A DNA stretch of 64,000 nt, taken from assembly GCA_029262375.1 (NCBI GenBank), contig JAJCZM010000020.1:1-64000 (forward strand), read 5' to 3'. This DNA comes from Deltaproteobacteria bacterium. GTDB taxonomy: Bacteria > Desulfobacterota > Binatia > UBA1149 > SPBQ01. Both the position numbers and the translations under genes were made by a program. Shown here in pieces: positions 8,478-17,104 of the stretch; position 1 is the stretch's first letter, and each line of letters starts with the position of its first letter. The notes beneath the pieces were generated by a model. The model searched no databases and was not told where the DNA came from. It was given only the letters and a program-made list of their open reading frames with translations.

Positions 8478-9491
8478 ATGAAACTAGACGCACCACTGCT
8501 GGCCCAGGATCTTGCCGCCTCCGGCGCAGAGGCGAAACAACTCGAAGATGCCGGCTTCGACGGGGTCGTCGGCCTCGAGGGCCCACACGATCCGTTCGTC
8601 CCGCTCATCGCGGCCGCGGGAGCAACCGAGCGCGTCGAGCTCATGACGGGAATCGCAGTCGCATTCGCGCGCAACCCGATGACCTGCGCCTATCTCGCGA
8701 ACGACGTGCAGCTGGTGTCGAAGGGGCGATTCATTCTCGGCTTGGGCACGCAAATTCGGCCCCACATCGAGCGGCGCTTCAGCCAGACCTGGTCCAAGCC
8801 GAACGCGCGAATGCGTGAGTTCGTGCAAGCGATGCGTGCGATATTCGCGTGTTGGGAGACCGGCGAGAAATTGGACTTTCGCGGTGAGTTCTACGGTCAC
8901 ACGCTGATGCCGCCGTTGTTCAACCCCGGGCCCAATCCGTACGGGAAGCCGAAGATCTTTCTTGCAGGCTTCGGTCCGAAGATGGTCGCCGTGGCAGGGG
9001 AGGTTGCAGACGGCTGGATGCTGCACCCGCTACACACCGTCGAATTCATTCGCGACGTGTCGATGCCGGCGCTCGATGCGGGGCTCGAGAGCAGTGGGCG
9101 ATCGCGCTCCGACTGCGAGATTCAAGCGCAGGTCATCGTCATGATCGGTAACAACGACGAGCAGGTTGCGAAGGCCCAAGACGGTGGTCGTGCGCAGATG
9201 GCGTTCTACTCATCGACCCCCGCCTACAAGGTCGTTCTTGACCATCACGGCTGGGGCGATATCCAACCGGTGCTTAACCGACTGACCAAAGAAGGCAAGT
9301 GGCTCGATATGATGGGCCACATCAGCGACGACATGGTCGGTCTCGTCGGTGTCAGCGGTACGCCGGCCGAAGCCGGAGCGAAGCTGCGCGAGCGCGTCGG
9401 GTTCGCCGATCGGACGAGTCTCGTGATTTACAACGAGACGGGCGACCCCGGAGCGGTCGCCGATCTCGTGCGTGCCGCGAAAGCGGTCTGA
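8478..9491 (+). CDS. LLM-class, probable F420-dependent oxidoreductase (TIGR03617-like)
   Basis: 337 aa from the ATG 10 bases after the crotonase stop. TIM-barrel luciferase-like features: AGFDGVVGLEGPHDPF, LMTGIAVAFARNPM, GRFILGLGTQIRPHIERRF and PKIFLAGFGPKMVAVAGEVADGW. These match the probable F420-dependent family described from mycobacteria (MSMEG_2256 type). The enzyme would transfer hydride between F420 (or FMN) and an organic substrate in the cytoplasm. The location inside a CoA-ester degradation block suggests redox work on the same substrate. It ends 3 bases from the convergent ABM-domain gene. Confidence 0.85.
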   Translation: MKLDAPLLAQDLAASGAEAKQLEDAGFDGVVGLEGPHDPFVPLIAAAGATERVELMTGIAVAFARNPMTCAYLANDVQLVSKGRFILGLGTQIRPHIERRFSQTWSKPNARMREFVQAMRAIFACWETGEKLDFRGEFYGHTLMPPLFNPGPNPYGKPKIFLAGFGPKMVAVAGEVADGWMLHPLHTVEFIRDVSMPALDAGLESSGRSRSDCEIQAQVIVMIGNNDEQVAKAQDGGRAQMAFYSSTPAYKVVLDHHGWGDIQPVLNRLTKEGKWLDMMGHISDDMVGLVGVSGTPAEAGAKLRERVGFADRTSLVIYNETGDPGAVADLVRAAKAV

Positions 9492-9494
9492 CGT

Positions 9495-9800
9495 CTATCC
9501 CGGAAGCTTCACCTCGCCGGCAATTTCGTAGCTCTTGATGTCGAGCGATTTGGGGGCAAGTCCTCCGAGTGCTTTGCCGAACGCTGCCATATGCGGTGAG
9601 ACGAAATGTTCCTCGAGCGCCGCCATCGACTGCCACTGTTCGACGAGTCGGATCGTGGTGGGGGAACTGACGTCGGTTGCGAATGCGTAAGTGATGCAGC
9701 CGGCTTCCGCCCGTGTTGCAGCTTCCATCGTTGCGAGTGCGTCCTTCACGCCGTCGATGGCACCTTCTTCCACTTCAATTTCTCCGAGAACGACGATCAT
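9495..9800 (-). CDS. Antibiotic biosynthesis monooxygenase (ABM) domain protein
   Basis: 101 aa, the standard size for a single ABM ferredoxin-like fold. IVVLGEIEVEEGAIDGVKDAL, the AGCITYAFATD strand, VEQWQSMAALEEHF and HMAAFGKALGGL are typical of YgiN-type quinol monooxygenases and heme/aromatic-modifying relatives. A strong Shine-Dalgarno, GGAGG, lies 7 bases before the start. It follows the SDR gene at 9822-10601 by 21 bases and should be in the same minus-strand operon. Confidence 0.8.
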   Translation of the reverse strand: MIVVLGEIEVEEGAIDGVKDALATMEAATRAEAGCITYAFATDVSSPTTIRLVEQWQSMAALEEHFVSPHMAAFGKALGGLAPKSLDIKSYEIAGEVKLPG

Positions 9801-9821
9801 GCTGAAACCTCCAGTGATACT

Positions 9822-10601
9822 TTAGATTGGGAGCCCGTCAGGGCGTTTCGTCGCGGTCCATCCGCGATCGCAGGTAATCATCGCGCCGGTGAGGCTGCGC
9901 GAGGCGTCGGATGCCAGGAATACGACCAGTTCGGCGATCTCTTCGGCCGTCTGTAGGCCGGTGGCGTGCCCTCTGGCGAAGCCGGCCTTCAGTTCTTCGC
10001 TTTGCCAGATCACGGCGTTCATCGGTGTGTCCACATAGCCGGGACCGATCGCGTTCACGCGCACGCCGTGTTTCCCGCAGCCGGCCGATAGCGATTTGGT
10101 GAGCATCGCGACGCCGCCCTTCGAAGCGGCATACGCGTCCATCCCGCCCAACGGTAACGTTGCCATCGACGATGCCGCGTTGACGATGGAACCACCGCCG
10201 GCCTTTGCCATATGAGGGATGGCGTAGTGGCAGAGATAGAAGACGCTCGACAGATTGATACGGATCACGCGATCCCACACTTCGGGATCGATGTCCGGTG
10301 AAAACCCATCTTGGCCGATCAACGCCACTCCGGCGTTGTTGTAAACGATATGTAACGCTCCGTAGTGATCGACGGCTGTCGTGACCGTGCGCTCCGCGTC
10401 ACGCGCCACGCCGGCATCGGCGGCCAGCGCGATCGCATCACCGCCGTCGTCGCGAATCAGTGACGCCGTGCTCTCGGCCTGTTCCTGTTCAAGGTCTGTG
10501 ACGACGAGCTTCGCGCCGGCTTTTGCCAGCGCCAACGCCGATGCGCGGCCGATGCCGCCGGCCGCACCGGTAACGATGGCGACTTTGTTCGCGAGTTGCA
10601 T
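9822..10601 (-). CDS. SDR family oxidoreductase
   Basis: 259 aa classical short-chain dehydrogenase. It shows VTGAAGGIGRASALALA, an acidic residue at the end of strand 2 (VVTDLEQE, favouring NAD), NNAG, catalytic Ser in NAASSMA, YAASK, and IGPGYVDTPM. AGGAG lies 11 bases before the ATG. Operon partners are the SCP2-type thiolase upstream and the ABM protein downstream. In such an operon it would oxidise a 3-hydroxyacyl-CoA or a steroid hydroxyl group; that assignment is inference from context. Confidence 0.9.
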   Translation of the reverse strand: MQLANKVAIVTGAAGGIGRASALALAKAGAKLVVTDLEQEQAESTASLIRDDGGDAIALAADAGVARDAERTVTTAVDHYGALHIVYNNAGVALIGQDGFSPDIDPEVWDRVIRINLSSVFYLCHYAIPHMAKAGGGSIVNAASSMATLPLGGMDAYAASKGGVAMLTKSLSAGCGKHGVRVNAIGPGYVDTPMNAVIWQSEELKAGFARGHATGLQTAEEIAELVVFLASDASRSLTGAMITCDRGWTATKRPDGLPI

Positions 10602-10641
10602 ATCCGTTCTTACTCCTGCTGTGCGTGTTGCTCGCGGTCGA

Positions 10642-11790
10642 CTAGGTGGAAAGCACTGTCACACAACTCACACCCGGGAATCCGTAGACCTGCGTGTAGC
10701 CGACCTTTGGCGAGTTCGGGACTTGATGTGCGCCTGCGTCGCCACGTAGCTGCAGACAGACTTCGTAGACTTGGCGAATGCCGGACGCGCCGATCGGTTC
10801 GCCGTTGGCGAGTAGTCCGCCATCCGTGTTGATAGGGAGTCGCCCGCCGATCTCGGTCGCACCGTCCGCAATCCACGCTTCCTGTTCGCCGTCCTTACAG
10901 AATCCGTTCTCGGCCATGTGCATGATTTCGTGCCCGACTTCCGTGTCCTGTACCTGTGCGACGTCGACGTCCTCGGGGCCGATCCCTGCTGTCTCGTACG
11001 CAGCCTGCGACGCGCGAACGACCGGGCCCGGCGCGTCGCGCACCGGAGTCGCCGGGCTCAACGTCTCAAAAGAGCCGTAAGTCTGGGTTTTGAACACATC
11101 GGCGCGCAGATAGATCGGGTGGGTGGTGTACCGCTTTGCTACTTCAGCGCGGCACATGACGACGGCCGCCGCGCCTTCGCTGGGGTTGCAGAAATGGAAC
11201 TTGCGCAGCGGGTCACAGACCATCGGTGCGTTGGCGATTTCATCGTAGTCGATCGCTTTGCGCCGCCAGGCAGTCTCGGTGAGCGAACCGTTCTTGAATG
11301 CCTTCACAGCCGTGCGATGTAGCGTCTCGTGGCTGATGCCGTGATCGTGCATGTAGCGCTGCGTCTTCATCGCGAAGAACTGAGGGTTCAGCGCCAGGCC
11401 GGTCTCGCCGTACCATTGTCCGAGGCCGATGCTCTCGAGGGTATCGCCCACCGAGAATGCGCCACGCGGATGTTTGTCCAGGCCGATCGCGATGCCGACG
11501 TCGCCGACACCGGCGGCCAAGGCGTTCGCGGTCGTCAGCATGAGGTTGCCGCCGGTGGCGCAGCCGTTGTACAGCGTCGTGAAAGGAATCCCCGTGAGTC
11601 CCAGATGCTTGTTCATCGTGTCGGGCTGCAACACTTCGAGACTGCCGGCGCACGCAAGGTCCATGTCCTTCCACTCGAGGCCGGCGTCTTTCAGTGCGCT
11701 GCGCGCCGCCGCGACACCCATCTCGATGGCAGAGACGCCGTCGTGCCTGCCGAATGCGAATAGGCCTATTCCGATGATCGCGATATCCAT
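10642..11790 (-). CDS. SCP2/SCP-x type thiolase (lipid-transfer protein family)
   Basis: 382 aa. Thiolase fold with the nucleophile Cys77 in YNGCATGG, and a C-terminal GGLLANGEPIGASG motif where canonical thiolases have GHPxGASG. The His is therefore Glu here, so thiolysis chemistry is doubtful. The family, when paired with a DUF35 zinc-ribbon/OB protein, includes side-chain retro-aldolases of steroid catabolism (Ltp2/ChsH2 type). The DUF35 gene lies immediately upstream in the same operon, which supports such a complex. Shine-Dalgarno GAGG lies 8 bases before ATG. The cytoplasmic substrate is presumably a branched-chain acyl-CoA. Confidence 0.85.
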   Translation of the reverse strand: MDIAIIGIGLFAFGRHDGVSAIEMGVAAARSALKDAGLEWKDMDLACAGSLEVLQPDTMNKHLGLTGIPFTTLYNGCATGGNLMLTTANALAAGVGDVGIAIGLDKHPRGAFSVGDTLESIGLGQWYGETGLALNPQFFAMKTQRYMHDHGISHETLHRTAVKAFKNGSLTETAWRRKAIDYDEIANAPMVCDPLRKFHFCNPSEGAAAVVMCRAEVAKRYTTHPIYLRADVFKTQTYGSFETLSPATPVRDAPGPVVRASQAAYETAGIGPEDVDVAQVQDTEVGHEIMHMAENGFCKDGEQEAWIADGATEIGGRLPINTDGGLLANGEPIGASGIRQVYEVCLQLRGDAGAHQVPNSPKVGYTQVYGFPGVSCVTVLST

Positions 11791-11830
11791 TCGTGGCGCC
11801 TCGTGTTCCTTCGTCGCTTGCTTGCTCGCG

Positions 11831-12265
11831 CTATGACGTTTCGGCGGGGGCGAATGCGAACGTCACGAGTTCGTTGCGATCCGCGTCGGTTCCGAACGCT
11901 TCGATCACCAGATTCATCTGCATTCCGATGGCGAGCTTGTCGGCATCGTTCTCGGTTAGTCGCGATTCCACCCGCACGCCCTCAGCCAACTCGATGTAGC
12001 CCACTCCGAACGGTACGAATTCGCGTGCATCGCCGAGATACGGGTGAGGTGGCGGGAAATTCTGTACCGTCCACGTCCAAAGGGTACCGCTGCGACTCAG
12101 CCCGACTTGCTCGCAGCGGCTGGCAGAGCAGGCCGGGCAGCCGGTCTGCGACGGGAAGGTGACCTCTGCGCAGTCCGGGCATTTGCTGCCTAGCAGTTGC
12201 GGGTCGTCGCTCGGCCACGTGAACAGTCCCTCGGCGACGGGCTTCCTAGTCTGAGCAGCTGGCAT
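11831..12265 (-). CDS. DUF35 zinc-ribbon/OB-fold acyl-CoA-associated protein
   Basis: 144 aa from the ATG preceded by GGAG; a longer GTG start at 12337 is less likely. A zinc ribbon with CPDC and CPAC spaced 11 residues apart is followed by an OB-fold domain (GTLWTWTVQNFPPPHPY, FVPFGVGYIELAEGVRVESRL). DUF35 proteins bind acyl-CoA and form complexes with thiolase-like aldolases or act as the ChsH2 part of steroid side-chain enzymes. It is the first gene of a minus-strand operon with the SCP2-type thiolase, SDR and ABM genes. Confidence 0.85.
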   Translation of the reverse strand: MPAAQTRKPVAEGLFTWPSDDPQLLGSKCPDCAEVTFPSQTGCPACSASRCEQVGLSRSGTLWTWTVQNFPPPHPYLGDAREFVPFGVGYIELAEGVRVESRLTENDADKLAIGMQMNLVIEAFGTDADRNELVTFAFAPAETS

Positions 12266-12415
12266 GTTCTCGTTCTCCGGGGCTTCAGCAGGGACGCCGA
12301 CGCGGCCTTGGCCGCGGATTCCCGAGCGTATCGGCACGCCGGAATTCTGACAACGCCGGCCCTGGGTCGGGTGATAAGATGTTGGAAGTAGGCGTTTGCC
12401 TGCGCATTTGAGTGG

Positions 12416-13369
12416 ATGGCTTCCGATCGACCCACAGCACGTAGTCCGGCCGAATACGGTTGGATCTCGCAGTATCGCGCGCCCGATGGCGGATTCAGCT
12501 ACCTGGCCGGCCGCAAGCCCCGGGTAGAGCCGACTTCGTATGCCGTTCTAGCGGGCGTAGCCGAACGCCGCGACATCGAATGGCTTCTTACGCAACTGAC
12601 CTCCCGATTCGCTGAGGGCGGACCGTGCGCCGACGGAGTCGTCCAACGCGAACTGCACGAACATTCGTGGCTCCTCGCGCTAGCAACGGCCGCGCTCGAC
12701 GCGTCTGGGCATGATGCGCGTGATGGGCATGACGCGGAGTTCGCCGACCAGGTCGTAGAACTGCTCGCCGCGCAAGAGACTCGCAAGACCTACCTGGATC
12801 TGAGTGGCAACGATGAGCCGGAACTCGACGGAGCGCTTGCGTGGCGTGCTCCGAGTTACGGTTGGGTGGAGCCCTCGAGTTGGGGATTGCTTGCCGAGAC
12901 CGGCGTGCTCGCTGCCGATCCACCGCCCGCTGTACTGGCGCGTGTGCGAAAGTCGGTTCCGAAGCGAGTCGAGTACTTGCTGGCTCGCATTACGACCGAC
13001 GGTGCGTGGAATTACGGAAACGTCACGATCATGGACGTCGATCTGGTCGCGCTTCCGCAAACCAGTGCGGTTTGCTTGCTCGCACTTGCGTCTGCGTACT
13101 CGGCGGCGCGATCGCGTGAGATCAAGCTGCCCGAGTTCGACCCGACCGGACCGCTGGAACGACTTCGCGAGTTGGCTGAGAATCAGCCGTCGCGCTTGAC
13201 GACGGCCTGGCAACAGCTGGCGTTGATGGCCTGGGGCAATTGGGACGCAGCCACCACCGACGTACCGGTCGCAGCACCACGGCCCGGCGAGTCGGCTGTC
13301 GACGGCTTGCTGTCGTTGGTCGTCGCGCGCGCAAAACACGAACGTGTCGTGCCGATGGTCGAGCCATGA
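12416..13369 (+). CDS. Prenyltransferase/squalene-cyclase-like alpha-alpha toroid protein
   Basis: 317 aa. Not recognised as a named enzyme. Two stretches resemble QW/toroid repeats of terpene cyclases and prenyltransferases: QYRAPDGGFSYLAGRK near the N-terminus and TTDGAWNYGNV near residue 200. Trp-rich helices lie between (SYGWVEPSSWGLLAETG). The catalytic DxDD of squalene-hopene cyclase is not seen, and there is no signal peptide. Its stop overlaps the start of the Tat-exported DUF362 gene (ATGA), so the two are translationally coupled and probably work together. Confidence 0.6.
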   Translation: MASDRPTARSPAEYGWISQYRAPDGGFSYLAGRKPRVEPTSYAVLAGVAERRDIEWLLTQLTSRFAEGGPCADGVVQRELHEHSWLLALATAALDASGHDARDGHDAEFADQVVELLAAQETRKTYLDLSGNDEPELDGALAWRAPSYGWVEPSSWGLLAETGVLAADPPPAVLARVRKSVPKRVEYLLARITTDGAWNYGNVTIMDVDLVALPQTSAVCLLALASAYSAARSREIKLPEFDPTGPLERLRELAENQPSRLTTAWQQLALMAWGNWDAATTDVPVAAPRPGESAVDGLLSLVVARAKHERVVPMVEP

Positions 13370-14346
13370 GTATTACGCGCCGAGATTTCTTGAAGGGGAC
13401 CGCAGCGGCGGTCGGCGCCGCCGGTGTAGGAATGGCGGGATCGCGCATCGTCTCGGATTGGCTTACCACGCCGGACGAAGTCGCTGTCCTTACCGCGCAA
13501 AGCTACGAACACGACCTCACGGGAACGATCAAGCCTGCCATCGCGCATTTTCTAGGCGACCGTCTGGCCGGTGCACGATGTCTCATCAAACCCAACATCG
13601 TAGAGTTCGTGCCCGGTGCGCCCGTGAACACCGAGCCCGCCGTGCTTGCGGCCGTGGCCGAGTCGCTGCTTGCGCTCGGAGCGTCGGAAGTCCTGGTAGG
13701 CGAGGGGCCGGGTCATCGCCGCGATATTTCCTACATGCTGCGGCGCTCCGGCTACATGGACATTCTCGACGGCATGCATCTCGACTACGTGGATCTGAAT
13801 CTCGACGACACGCGCTTCGTGTCCGCGCCTCGCAACCTCACGGGTCTCGGAGGATTCCATCTTCCTGAAACGCTTCTCGACGCCGACATCGTCGTGTCGT
13901 TGGCGAAGCTCAAGTTGCACAAGTGGGTCGGTGCCACGTTGACGATGAAGAACTTATTCGGTTGCGCGCCGTCTGCCGTGTACGGATGGCCGAAGAACAC
14001 ACTTCACTGGCACGGCATCGACCGATCGATCGTGGATCTCAACGACATCATCGCGCCGGAGCTATGCATCATAGACGGCATCGTCGGTATGGAAGGGTAC
14101 GCACCGATACAGGGCGACCCGGTACAACACGGCGTGCTCATTGTCGGTGATCGAGCCGCGGCGGTCGATGCGACGGCTTGCAGGCTCATGGGCGTCGATC
14201 CGGCAGCGATCGGTTACATTCGCAAATGCTCGGAGTTGCACGGCCACATTGCCGACCGGCATATCGACATGGTCGCCGAACCGTGGCGCGGCCTGCGCAA
14301 AGACTATCGTCTGATGGATCGCTGGAAGAAAATCCGACTCGCTTAG
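13366..14346 (+). CDS. DUF362 domain protein with Tat signal
   Basis: 326 aa. The N-terminal MSITRRDFLKGTAAAVGAA is a twin-arginine signal, so the protein is exported folded, usually with a cofactor. The body is DUF362: GARCLIKPNIVEFVPG, then VVSLAKLKLHKWVGATLTMKNLFG, and a C-terminal DATACRLMGVDPAAIGYI. The ferredoxin-like Cys clusters of some DUF362 proteins are not seen. Its ATG overlaps the stop of the toroid protein by 4 bases. The 3' end overlaps the convergent monooxygenase gene by 4 bases. Function is unknown. Confidence 0.8.
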   Translation: MSITRRDFLKGTAAAVGAAGVGMAGSRIVSDWLTTPDEVAVLTAQSYEHDLTGTIKPAIAHFLGDRLAGARCLIKPNIVEFVPGAPVNTEPAVLAAVAESLLALGASEVLVGEGPGHRRDISYMLRRSGYMDILDGMHLDYVDLNLDDTRFVSAPRNLTGLGGFHLPETLLDADIVVSLAKLKLHKWVGATLTMKNLFGCAPSAVYGWPKNTLHWHGIDRSIVDLNDIIAPELCIIDGIVGMEGYAPIQGDPVQHGVLIVGDRAAAVDATACRLMGVDPAAIGYIRKCSELHGHIADRHIDMVAEPWRGLRKDYRLMDRWKKIRLA

Positions 14347-15611
14347 GCGTCGGGGTCCAAAGGCCAAGCCGGCCAGGCCGGGAAATCGAACGCGCTCTCC
14401 AGAAAATCGTAGGCTTCGGCGGGAATCGCCTCGGGCCCTCCTAGGGCTGCGGTCAAGCCGGCACCCAACAGTGGGTTCGTTTCCATCTCCGTGAAGAACT
14501 CACCGCGTCGCGTGCGTGCCTCGTCGCCGAACTCCGCTTCTATTCGTGATTGGAGACAGGCGGCCAGTCGCAGTCGGCGCAGTCGCTCGCGCCGGTCGCG
14601 CGCATAGTCAGTGAAGATACGCGGCGGCCAGTTGCGCTCAGCGCCGGATTCGCCGAGCAGTGCATCGCGGACCAGTCGTAGATCGCGCATCGTGATGGAC
14701 AATCCTTGACCGATCAGAGGGTCGTTGTGACCTGCGGCATCGCCCACGAGAACGACGCCCGGCAACGCCACGTGCTGCACGATGGTGTCGGAGTTCTTGA
14801 ACGATCGGCACGGTCCCGCCGGGCGTGCCTCGCTGAGGGCCTCGGCGTCGGGACAGCACTTCATCACGCATGAATCGATGAAGTGTTGCGGGCCGTCGGG
14901 GCCGGAGAAGCGGCCTTTCTGCTGCAACGCATATGCCGCATAGAGTCGTACTCGACCGGCGCCTTGGGGGAAGGCGAGGAAGCTCATGTCGCCTTCGGTC
15001 GCGATCGCCTGATGATCCTCGGGCCAGGCCGCGGCGTTTTCTACCAGCAGTCCTGCAAACAGATGGTGTGCCGGATCTTCGTGATGTGAGATGCCCAGTT
15101 GTCGGCGCACCGTCGAGTCGCGTCCGTCGGCGCCGATGATTAACTTCGGACGGAGCGTGTGCTCGCCGTCGGCGTCGGTGTAGTGAACCGTTGGCGCGAT
15201 GCCCGCCTCGATACGTATTGCAGACACGCCGCGATGTATCTGCACACCGGCGTCGCGTGCGATGCGTTCGTACAGGTCGCAGCTCGCGGGGTGCCCGAGG
15301 CAAAGCGGACCGTCGATGCCGTCAGCGAACGTCTCGAGGGTGAAACTGCGCTCCTTCGCATGCGCGGGCTCCATCGTTTCGTCGTAGGTGGTGTGCACCG
15401 TGATCGTGTGGCCGCCGGCTTCGCGCAAGCTGTCGTAGAGGCCGAGTTCGTTGGCCTCCGCGCCGCCCCAGGGCGCGAGCCACTCTCCGCGAACGCGGTC
15501 CTCGTAGGCCGCTGAACGTTCGAGGACGACGACTTCAATGCCGGCGCGGGCCAGTACGATCGACATCGCGCCGCCTGCGATTCCTCCGCCTACTATTACG
15601 ATCTCTGTCAT
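14343..15611 (-). CDS. FAD-dependent aromatic-ring-hydroxylase-like monooxygenase
   Basis: 422 aa, PHBH-fold (FAD_binding_3). FAD motif IVIVGGGIAGGAMSIVLARAG followed by VVVLERS, the DG motif LIIGADGRDSTVRRQLG, and the GD motif GVVLVGDAAGHNDPLIGQGL. The order and spacing fit single-component NAD(P)H flavin monooxygenases and geranylgeranyl-reductase relatives. It may hydroxylate an aromatic or cyclic substrate of the nearby catabolic block, or reduce prenyl chains; the sequence does not decide. It is monocistronic on its strand. Confidence 0.8.
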   Translation of the reverse strand: MTEIVIVGGGIAGGAMSIVLARAGIEVVVLERSAAYEDRVRGEWLAPWGGAEANELGLYDSLREAGGHTITVHTTYDETMEPAHAKERSFTLETFADGIDGPLCLGHPASCDLYERIARDAGVQIHRGVSAIRIEAGIAPTVHYTDADGEHTLRPKLIIGADGRDSTVRRQLGISHHEDPAHHLFAGLLVENAAAWPEDHQAIATEGDMSFLAFPQGAGRVRLYAAYALQQKGRFSGPDGPQHFIDSCVMKCCPDAEALSEARPAGPCRSFKNSDTIVQHVALPGVVLVGDAAGHNDPLIGQGLSITMRDLRLVRDALLGESGAERNWPPRIFTDYARDRRERLRRLRLAACLQSRIEAEFGDEARTRRGEFFTEMETNPLLGAGLTAALGGPEAIPAEAYDFLESAFDFPAWPAWPLDPDA

Positions 15612-15784
15612 CTGGACCTGCTCATGACGCTCGGACTCACTGCGTTAATCTGACCGTGCACGCGGAATCGGTAGGAGACTGCACCAACGCGAGTGGTATC
15701 GCCAGGCATATGGGGAGACGTCGAGCGTCGCATCGGCGCGCCGGCTCAGTATACTTGAGGGGAGCCCACCGGGCCCGACACAGC

Positions 15785-16075
15785 ATGGCTAAGTGCGTGT
15801 ACACCACCGGACGCTGTCCGGTCTGCTTCGACTTCGGGGCGGTTGCCGTCCTGCGACGGCGCGACACCGATGCGCTCGTTTTCTTTTGCCCCACCTGCGC
15901 CTGTGCGTGGCCGAAGCCGCCGGGCGATCCGCCGGACGAATCGCAATCACTCTCCGAGCTCGCTCCAGATGGAGCCCGAATTGCCGACGCCGGCGAGGTC
16001 GCGGGACTCGTCGGCGCCAAACCGCTCCCGAGCGGAGAATGGCTCGACATCCTCGAGGCGATGCTGGCCGACTGA
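15785..16075 (+). CDS. Small zinc-ribbon-like hypothetical protein
   Basis: 96 aa from the ATG of MAKCVYTTGRCPVC; the frame is open further 5' but that part looks non-coding. CPVC (residues about 11-14) and CPTCAC, 22 residues later, suggest one zinc ribbon. The remainder is acidic (ESQSLSELAPDGARIADAGE) and ends in an amphipathic helix, EWLDILEAMLAD. It may be a small adaptor or DNA/RNA-associated protein. No family was recognised. It ends 10 bases before the convergent YceI gene. Confidence 0.5.
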   Translation: MAKCVYTTGRCPVCFDFGAVAVLRRRDTDALVFFCPTCACAWPKPPGDPPDESQSLSELAPDGARIADAGEVAGLVGAKPLPSGEWLDILEAMLAD

Positions 16076-16085
16076 TCGGTGCCCG

Positions 16086-16718
16086 CTACTGCGCGCCCAG
16101 GCTGCGCTCGACCGTGAACTCGATAGGGATGATTTCCTGGATCGACAGTGGGTTCCACCGCGAGTAAGGCTCGCCGATTTCAAAATCGATACGGTTGAGT
16201 GTCAGGCGTCCTGTGACGCGTGCCGGATCATCCAGCGTCAACTCGAACTCACCGTCGAGCGTCTTGGTGATGCCCCGAATCGTAATTTCGAATCTAGCCG
16301 TAAATTTGTCGGCGATTTCGCGCAGGCGTTGCGCGCCGAACACGCGAACCGTTGCGGTAGGGAAATGCTCGACGTCGAAGAAATCTGCTGCGCGAAGGTG
16401 CGCGTCGCGCCGTGGACTATCCGTATCGATACTCGCGATGTTGATCTCAGCGGTAACCTCGGCTGTCTCGATCGACATCGGATCAACGTCGAATGCGGTG
16501 AAAGACCATTCATGGAAAGTCCCGTCGGCGGTGGCGATACGATTCTTGGCGACGAAGCGCAGCAAGCCGGGTGCTTGCTCGCTGAGGGGCGTTGATGCCT
16601 GCTCTGGGCTTGCCGCCGTCGAAGAGGAGAACGACGAGGACGCGAAGACCGCGAAGATGACGAGACAGGCGCCCGCGCCCAACGTGGTTCGCAATGACGA
16701 TGTATGTGGTGCGCTCAT
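16086..16718 (-). CDS. YceI family periplasmic lipid-binding protein
   Basis: 210 aa. An N-terminal hydrophobic signal (LGAGACLVIFAVFASSSF) is followed by the YceI lipocalin-like barrel: SIDTDSPRRDAHLRAADFFDVEHFPTA is the family hallmark. Then come the GITKTLDGEFELT strand and a last strand, IIPIEFTVERSL. YceI proteins bind isoprenoids or amphiphiles in the periplasm. That fits loosely with a nearby toroid protein and lipid catabolism. It is divergently transcribed from the large membrane spermidine-synthase-like gene. Confidence 0.85.
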   Translation of the reverse strand: MSAPHTSSLRTTLGAGACLVIFAVFASSSFSSSTAASPEQASTPLSEQAPGLLRFVAKNRIATADGTFHEWSFTAFDVDPMSIETAEVTAEINIASIDTDSPRRDAHLRAADFFDVEHFPTATVRVFGAQRLREIADKFTARFEITIRGITKTLDGEFELTLDDPARVTGRLTLNRIDFEIGEPYSRWNPLSIQEIIPIEFTVERSLGAQ

Positions 16719-17104
16719 GGTGTGCTGGACGGACTATGCCGCAGTCCGGCTTCCGTGGCGAAAGGGGAGCGGTCGGTTGCGGCGCTGCGGGCTAACGCGT
16801 GCTTGTTGATCCGGCCCTCAATCGAGCTCGACCCAATGTCGTTGCGCATCTGCGCCCACTCGACCGGGGGAACGAATCGCACGGCCGGCGCAGCTTGCCG
16901 CGGCATTGGCGTGCGGTCGCCCGGGAGCCCCGTCGTTCTTGGCGCGTCGACGCTCGACGTCATGCGGGAACATGGTCTCAAAGCGAAGTATAGACTTACT
17001 CTTGGCAGGCTCCCGATCGACGGATATCGTGTTACACTCGCACGTTCGACAGTCCTGTAGCCCGCCGCGGCGGACTGTTTTGAACGCGATCGTCTACGCC
17101 ATCC
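16719..17104. other. Divergent intergenic region, 386 bp
   Basis: Separates the YceI gene (minus) and the membrane spermidine-synthase-like gene (plus). Apart from the putative promoter at 17002-17030, I see no gene; open frames on both strands have atypical composition and no good ribosome-binding site. Confidence 0.4.
17002..17030 (+). promoter_or_regulatory. Putative sigma70-type promoter
   Basis: TTGGCA (17002-17007), 17-base spacer, TATCGT (17025-17030), about 75 bases upstream of the gene starting at 17105. The match is moderate (4-5 of 6 per box). Confidence 0.35.
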
